The translations under genes were made by a program, and so were the position numbers. Positions 43,242-46,051 of a DNA stretch of 46,051 nt are shown here, one piece after another. Position 1 is the stretch's first letter; each line of letters starts with the position of its first letter. Source of the stretch: a virus; IMG/VR virus record IMGVR_UViG_3300042261_001794, positions 1 through 46,051 of that record. One strand, 5' to 3'. The notes below the pieces were generated by a model. The model had not been told where the DNA came from, made no database searches, and worked only from the letters and a program-made list of their open reading frames with translations.

Positions 43242-43435
43242 TTATTTTTCATAAGTCCAAATTGGTTCTTGTGTCATTGCTGATTGTCCATTGGTATAGT
43301 AAACATTCTTACAATCAGGACAATAATAAAATCTATCTGATTCATTACCATGGATTAATCTTACTTGTTTTCCTTTATGCTCTTTATTGGGGCAGAAAGG
43401 AACCAGAACTTTTTTCCCGCTAAGATTTTTTTTTT
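43242..43435 (-). other. Out-of-frame C-terminal zinc-ribbon extension after a ten-A run
   Basis: On the minus strand, ten A residues (43435-43426) are followed in the -1 frame by 61 coherent codons (NLSGKKVLVPFCPNKEHKG, and later YYCPDCKNVYY) to TAA at 43242. The 0-frame tail of the main ORF (WFLSAPIKSIKENK) looks like out-of-frame reading. A -1 slip or one extra A would fuse the two. Confidence 0.6.
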
Positions 43436-45052
43436 ACCATTATCTTTTTTGTTTATAAAACAATTGCAGCTTTCTTTTATTTCCGAATCACTGCTTTGAT
43501 GAACATTTTTTCTTGGTTTTGTATTGTCTTCATCTAAAGATTGATGAATTCTTTCTACTTCATTGTATTCTGTATCATCTAATCTTTGTTCGGTTGTTTT
43601 TAATTTATCTTCAGAAGCCTCATCTAAATCTTTTTTAGAAGCGGTTTTATCATTATCACGTGAACGCATGTCGATTCCATCCGCTGGCTTTTCTAATCTT
43701 GATATATCTCCATCTTCAGGATGTTCTTTTAAATATAATGATAAAGCAAGCTGAACAATTGATTCTGCTTGAGTGTCGCCTTCTTTTAATAATTGAACAA
43801 TATTTTGAACCATTTCATTTAATTGATTTGGATCTATTTTCCCACTTTTATTTTTATTTAAAAAATCAAACATTCCGGCATTTTTTTCAATAAATCTTGA
43901 AACAATATTTAATAATTGAGTAGAAGCCATTTTATAATTACTACCATTACTGGCAACCATTCTTATATAATCAGAATCAAATTCATGTCTTGATTCTAAC
44001 ATTCTTTCCATAGGGGCTTCTGTTGGATAAACTGGTGGATGATTTCTTTCGCCTTCATTTAAATTCATTGTTTTTTCAGTATTGGAACCAACTATTTTCC
44101 CACCTGAATTTTCAATATGATCTTCAACCCAGCCATCATAATATTCATCAACATTATTTTCGTGCCATTCTTTATAACCTGGAATTAATAATTTTGGATC
44201 AGGAGAATTTCTATATTCCTGTCTGTCTGCTGGATCAAATCCCCTTGAATGTGTATAATTTGTATATCTTTTAGGGTCTAAAGGATCTGTGATATTTGTC
44301 GGATCAACAAAGTCAACATATTGATCACGATCTTCTTGTTCTTTGGTTTTTTTAAATTGCCTTGATTCTTTAACAAATGGATTGGTTTTTGCCTGTTTGG
44401 TATCAGTAAACTCTAATTCTCCATCGCTTTCAGGTAATGAAATTTTTCCTTCGATTCGTCTCATTACTTCATCTGCTAGTTCCATATCAGTATGAACACC
44501 ACCATCTCTATATGCTTGATGAATTATGGTTTTTAATTTATCGATGTCTATTGCTTTACTAAATTTATATAAAAAATATTTTTCAATATGTTCAGCAACA
44601 CTTTCAAAATTTATTCCTTTGGTTGCTTGAGAATACTTAAGAAATATATTTTTAGAAGCTTTTTTTATATTTTTAATAAATGGATTACTCATTGATTCAA
44701 CACTCCTAACGTTTTCTGGATCACGAGGATCAAGTTCCTCAATAGGATTAGTTCTATATCTTTTCGCATTTGACCTTGTTTTGTCCGATTTTGAAGAACT
44801 GTCAGATGATTTATCTGATGCTAAATCAGAATTATTAGCCACGCTTTGAGACCTTCTAACAAAAGGATTGAAGTGCCAAGCGGCAACATCAATGTTAATT
44901 GGCTGATCACCATCTATTTCCATTGGCTTCCCTTGATAATGACATTTTCGGCATGTATAAATAGTGCTTCTGATATCTCCTGCATTAGAAGTTTCAAATT
45001 CATCCATATTGTTACATCTGGTGCATTGTAAATGTTTCTTTTTGTTTTCCAT
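43361..45052 (-). CDS. Head-module protein with terminal zinc ribbons, probably frameshifted
   Basis: A 563-aa ORF (about 603 aa with the -1 extension). The start at 45052 has GGAG 6 nt upstream; an ATG at 45064 overlaps it. An N-terminal zinc ribbon (CTRC and CRKC) begins the protein. Three NPF[VI] segments (WHFNPFVRRS, SNPFIKNIKKAS, TNPFVKESRQ) recur between disordered charged stretches, suggesting short binding motifs or cleavage-site surroundings. Two helical regions follow (about 130-200 and 370-440). It ends in TEQRLDD, which echoes the ExQL motifs of the protease fusion. The second zinc ribbon is only reached by a frameshift at the ten-A run. The position before the portal suggests a head-completion or core role. 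Confidence 0.66.
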   Translation of the reverse strand: MENKKKHLQCTRCNNMDEFETSNAGDIRSTIYTCRKCHYQGKPMEIDGDQPINIDVAAWHFNPFVRRSQSVANNSDLASDKSSDSSSKSDKTRSNAKRYRTNPIEELDPRDPENVRSVESMSNPFIKNIKKASKNIFLKYSQATKGINFESVAEHIEKYFLYKFSKAIDIDKLKTIIHQAYRDGGVHTDMELADEVMRRIEGKISLPESDGELEFTDTKQAKTNPFVKESRQFKKTKEQEDRDQYVDFVDPTNITDPLDPKRYTNYTHSRGFDPADRQEYRNSPDPKLLIPGYKEWHENNVDEYYDGWVEDHIENSGGKIVGSNTEKTMNLNEGERNHPPVYPTEAPMERMLESRHEFDSDYIRMVASNGSNYKMASTQLLNIVSRFIEKNAGMFDFLNKNKSGKIDPNQLNEMVQNIVQLLKEGDTQAESIVQLALSLYLKEHPEDGDISRLEKPADGIDMRSRDNDKTASKKDLDEASEDKLKTTEQRLDDTEYNEVERIHQSLDEDNTKPRKNVHQSSDSEIKESCNCFINKKDNGKKKILAGKKFWFLSAPIKSIKENK

Positions 45053-45063
45053 TATGGTCTCCA

Positions 45064-46051
45064 TTATAATAATTCAAGATAATCAAATATTTCAGCTTCT
45101 TTGTTTGTTAGCGCTCTTGCTATAAAACCTTTATTCTTCAAATTCCAATTAAATACCTCATATAAACTTCCAAATTGTTCAAAAGGAACAACACAAATAA
45201 AAGATGGAATCATTTTATTAAATGCTTTCATGTGTTTTAATTTTCTAGCATTTTGTATCGCTATTTCGATATCTATATCACTTGTTATTATAACATGAGA
45301 ATATTTATTAGTATTCATTTTTGCTGATTTATACCAATTGTTGTTTTGCGCTTTTATTGATTCAACTCTTTCTTCTCCCATTATCTGATAAGCATCACTA
45401 TTAATGGCATTTTTACAAATTTTTTGTATGGTATCGCCAAAGATTGCACTATAAACCGGATATGCTTCTGCATTCGATGATGATGCTGCTACAATAGTTT
45501 TGGCATAAGTTGGTAATTTTCCTCTAATTGCATTCATTTTTAAATAAACCAAATTTTTTATATTCATTATATTTGAATTATTTGGGTTTTGATAATATGA
45601 TAACATTAATTGAGCAAAATATCTTCTCATTCTTGGACTGAAAAAAACCCTTTTATCATCATCTTTTAATTTTTTTAATTTCAATGCTATTTTTGGAGGT
45701 GCTGTTAATATTTTAATCATATCATCCCAATCAACAGGATGTCCCCTTTTTAAATCAAATTTATGCTTTCTAATCATATCTTCAATTTCTTGTGGTGTCT
45801 TATTGGGATACTTTTTTTGAAGTTCGTCAAAATCAATATCATTGACTAAACTATCATGAATAATTCTTTGATCGGAATCTTCAGGCAAAACTCTCATATA
45901 AGATGTTTTGGGATTTATTTGTTTAATATCATTTATTAATGGATCTGGATGATCTAAACTAGTAAATCCTGCTTGATAATCTTCTAAATAAGCTTTATAA
46001 AGTAAATCGTTTTGATCTCCCTTAAAAGTATTAAATAAAAAGCCAGCAAAA
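45064..46051 (-). CDS. Unknown head-module protein, 5' truncated at the window edge
   Basis: An open frame to the window edge: upstream of the ATG at 45897 the frame continues in coding sequence (FAGFLFNTFKGDQND and onward), so that Met is internal and the gene is 5' partial (328 codons visible). The sequence is mostly helical with a basic middle (LKLKKLKDDDKRVFFSPRMRRYF) and a WYKSAK peptide. The C-terminal 80 residues are alpha/beta. No terminase ATPase or nuclease motifs are visible in this part. It ends 11 nt before the start of the next gene. The identity is unknown; position suggests a DNA-packaging or portal-associated protein. Confidence 0.6.
   Translation of the reverse strand, partial: FAGFLFNTFKGDQNDLLYKAYLEDYQAGFTSLDHPDPLINDIKQINPKTSYMRVLPEDSDQRIIHDSLVNDIDFDELQKKYPNKTPQEIEDMIRKHKFDLKRGHPVDWDDMIKILTAPPKIALKLKKLKDDDKRVFFSPRMRRYFAQLMLSYYQNPNNSNIMNIKNLVYLKMNAIRGKLPTYAKTIVAASSSNAEAYPVYSAIFGDTIQKICKNAINSDAYQIMGEERVESIKAQNNNWYKSAKMNTNKYSHVIITSDIDIEIAIQNARKLKHMKAFNKMIPSFICVVPFEQFGSLYEVFNWNLKNKGFIARALTNKEAEIFDYLELL

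Noticed and set aside
45895-45897. ATG as the start of the last minus-strand gene
   Set aside because: The frame remains coding up to the window edge with plausible sequence and there is no SD before this ATG.
1-46051. tRNA genes, suggested by the CCA-type enzymes
   Set aside because: I saw no cloverleaf or TTCGAAT-type T-arm outside coding genes; tRNAs may lie elsewhere in the genome.
1-46051. Alternative genetic code (stop reassigned)
   Set aside because: TAA, TAG and TGA all end genes here, for example TAG after phoH and the giant ORF, and few in-frame stops interrupt coding.

Overview
The window is an AT-rich stretch of a tailed double-stranded DNA phage genome (Caudoviricetes). It probably comes from a large or jumbo phage known only from metagenomes, because it combines a complete head-morphogenesis block with many accessory enzymes. 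The capsid, portal and prohead-protease genes on the minus strand (28955-46051) establish it as a phage. Shine-Dalgarno sites of the AAGGAG/GGAGA type precede most genes, so the host is a bacterium with a conventional anti-SD. TAA, TAG and TGA all terminate genes, so there is no sign of stop-codon reassignment. I saw no tRNA genes, CRISPR array, integrase or replication origin.

Layout. (1) 1-11625, plus strand: a tightly packed operon-like run. It holds a 5'-truncated Hel308-like helicase, a DUF192 protein, two tRNA-nucleotidyltransferase-like proteins (one fused to an HD domain and a C-terminal HExxH region), a HAD-HNH fusion and several unknowns, closed by a terminator. (2) 11734-16816: short divergent or convergent units. 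These are PhoH, an HNH nuclease, a zinc-ribbon protein, a small membrane protein, an amidoligase, and a strongly equipped single-gene unit at 15274-15702 with sigma70-like promoter, 5' hairpin, strong SD and 17-bp terminator. (3) 15917-20454, plus: a DUF5661 protein and a 1168-codon ORF, apparently joined by a -1 frameshift on a nine-A run. (4) 20447-22440, minus: a DUF5662 protein, a phosphoribosyltransferase and a frameshifted mini-gene. (5) 22559-23830, plus: a type I signal peptidase with a likely AUU start, then an unknown gene with an in-frame extension past its stop. (6) 23875-28815, minus: many small, overlapping, translationally coupled unknown genes, a dual-specificity phosphatase and a free-standing LAGLIDADG endonuclease. 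(7) 28955-46051, minus: the head module. In transcription order it holds an edge-truncated unknown, a zinc-ribbon protein with a probable poly-A frameshift, a portal interrupted by two inteins and carrying a C-terminal nuclease-like domain, two small proteins, a 1979-aa prohead protease-scaffold fusion, a scaffold-like 425-aa protein sharing a module with it, a decoration-like protein and the major capsid protein, ended by a terminator.

How the parts work together. The head module can be read as a procapsid assembly line. The portal nucleates assembly, the giant protease fusion and the 425-aa protein form the internal core, the HK97-fold capsid protein and its neighbour form the shell, and the protease then matures the core. 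The enzyme-rich left arm suggests RNA/tRNA repair, nucleotide metabolism and peptide or envelope modification, but those roles are inferred from families only.

The most unusual observations are: the doubly interrupted portal-nuclease fusion, whose first intein lacks a nucleophile at residue 1; the protease-scaffold fusion with six spaced ExQ[L/I/F] motifs, internal SD-ATG starts and a module shared with the next gene; the CCA-HD-HExxH fusion beside a second nucleotidyltransferase; and two long genes broken at A-runs, both of which need a -1 shift.
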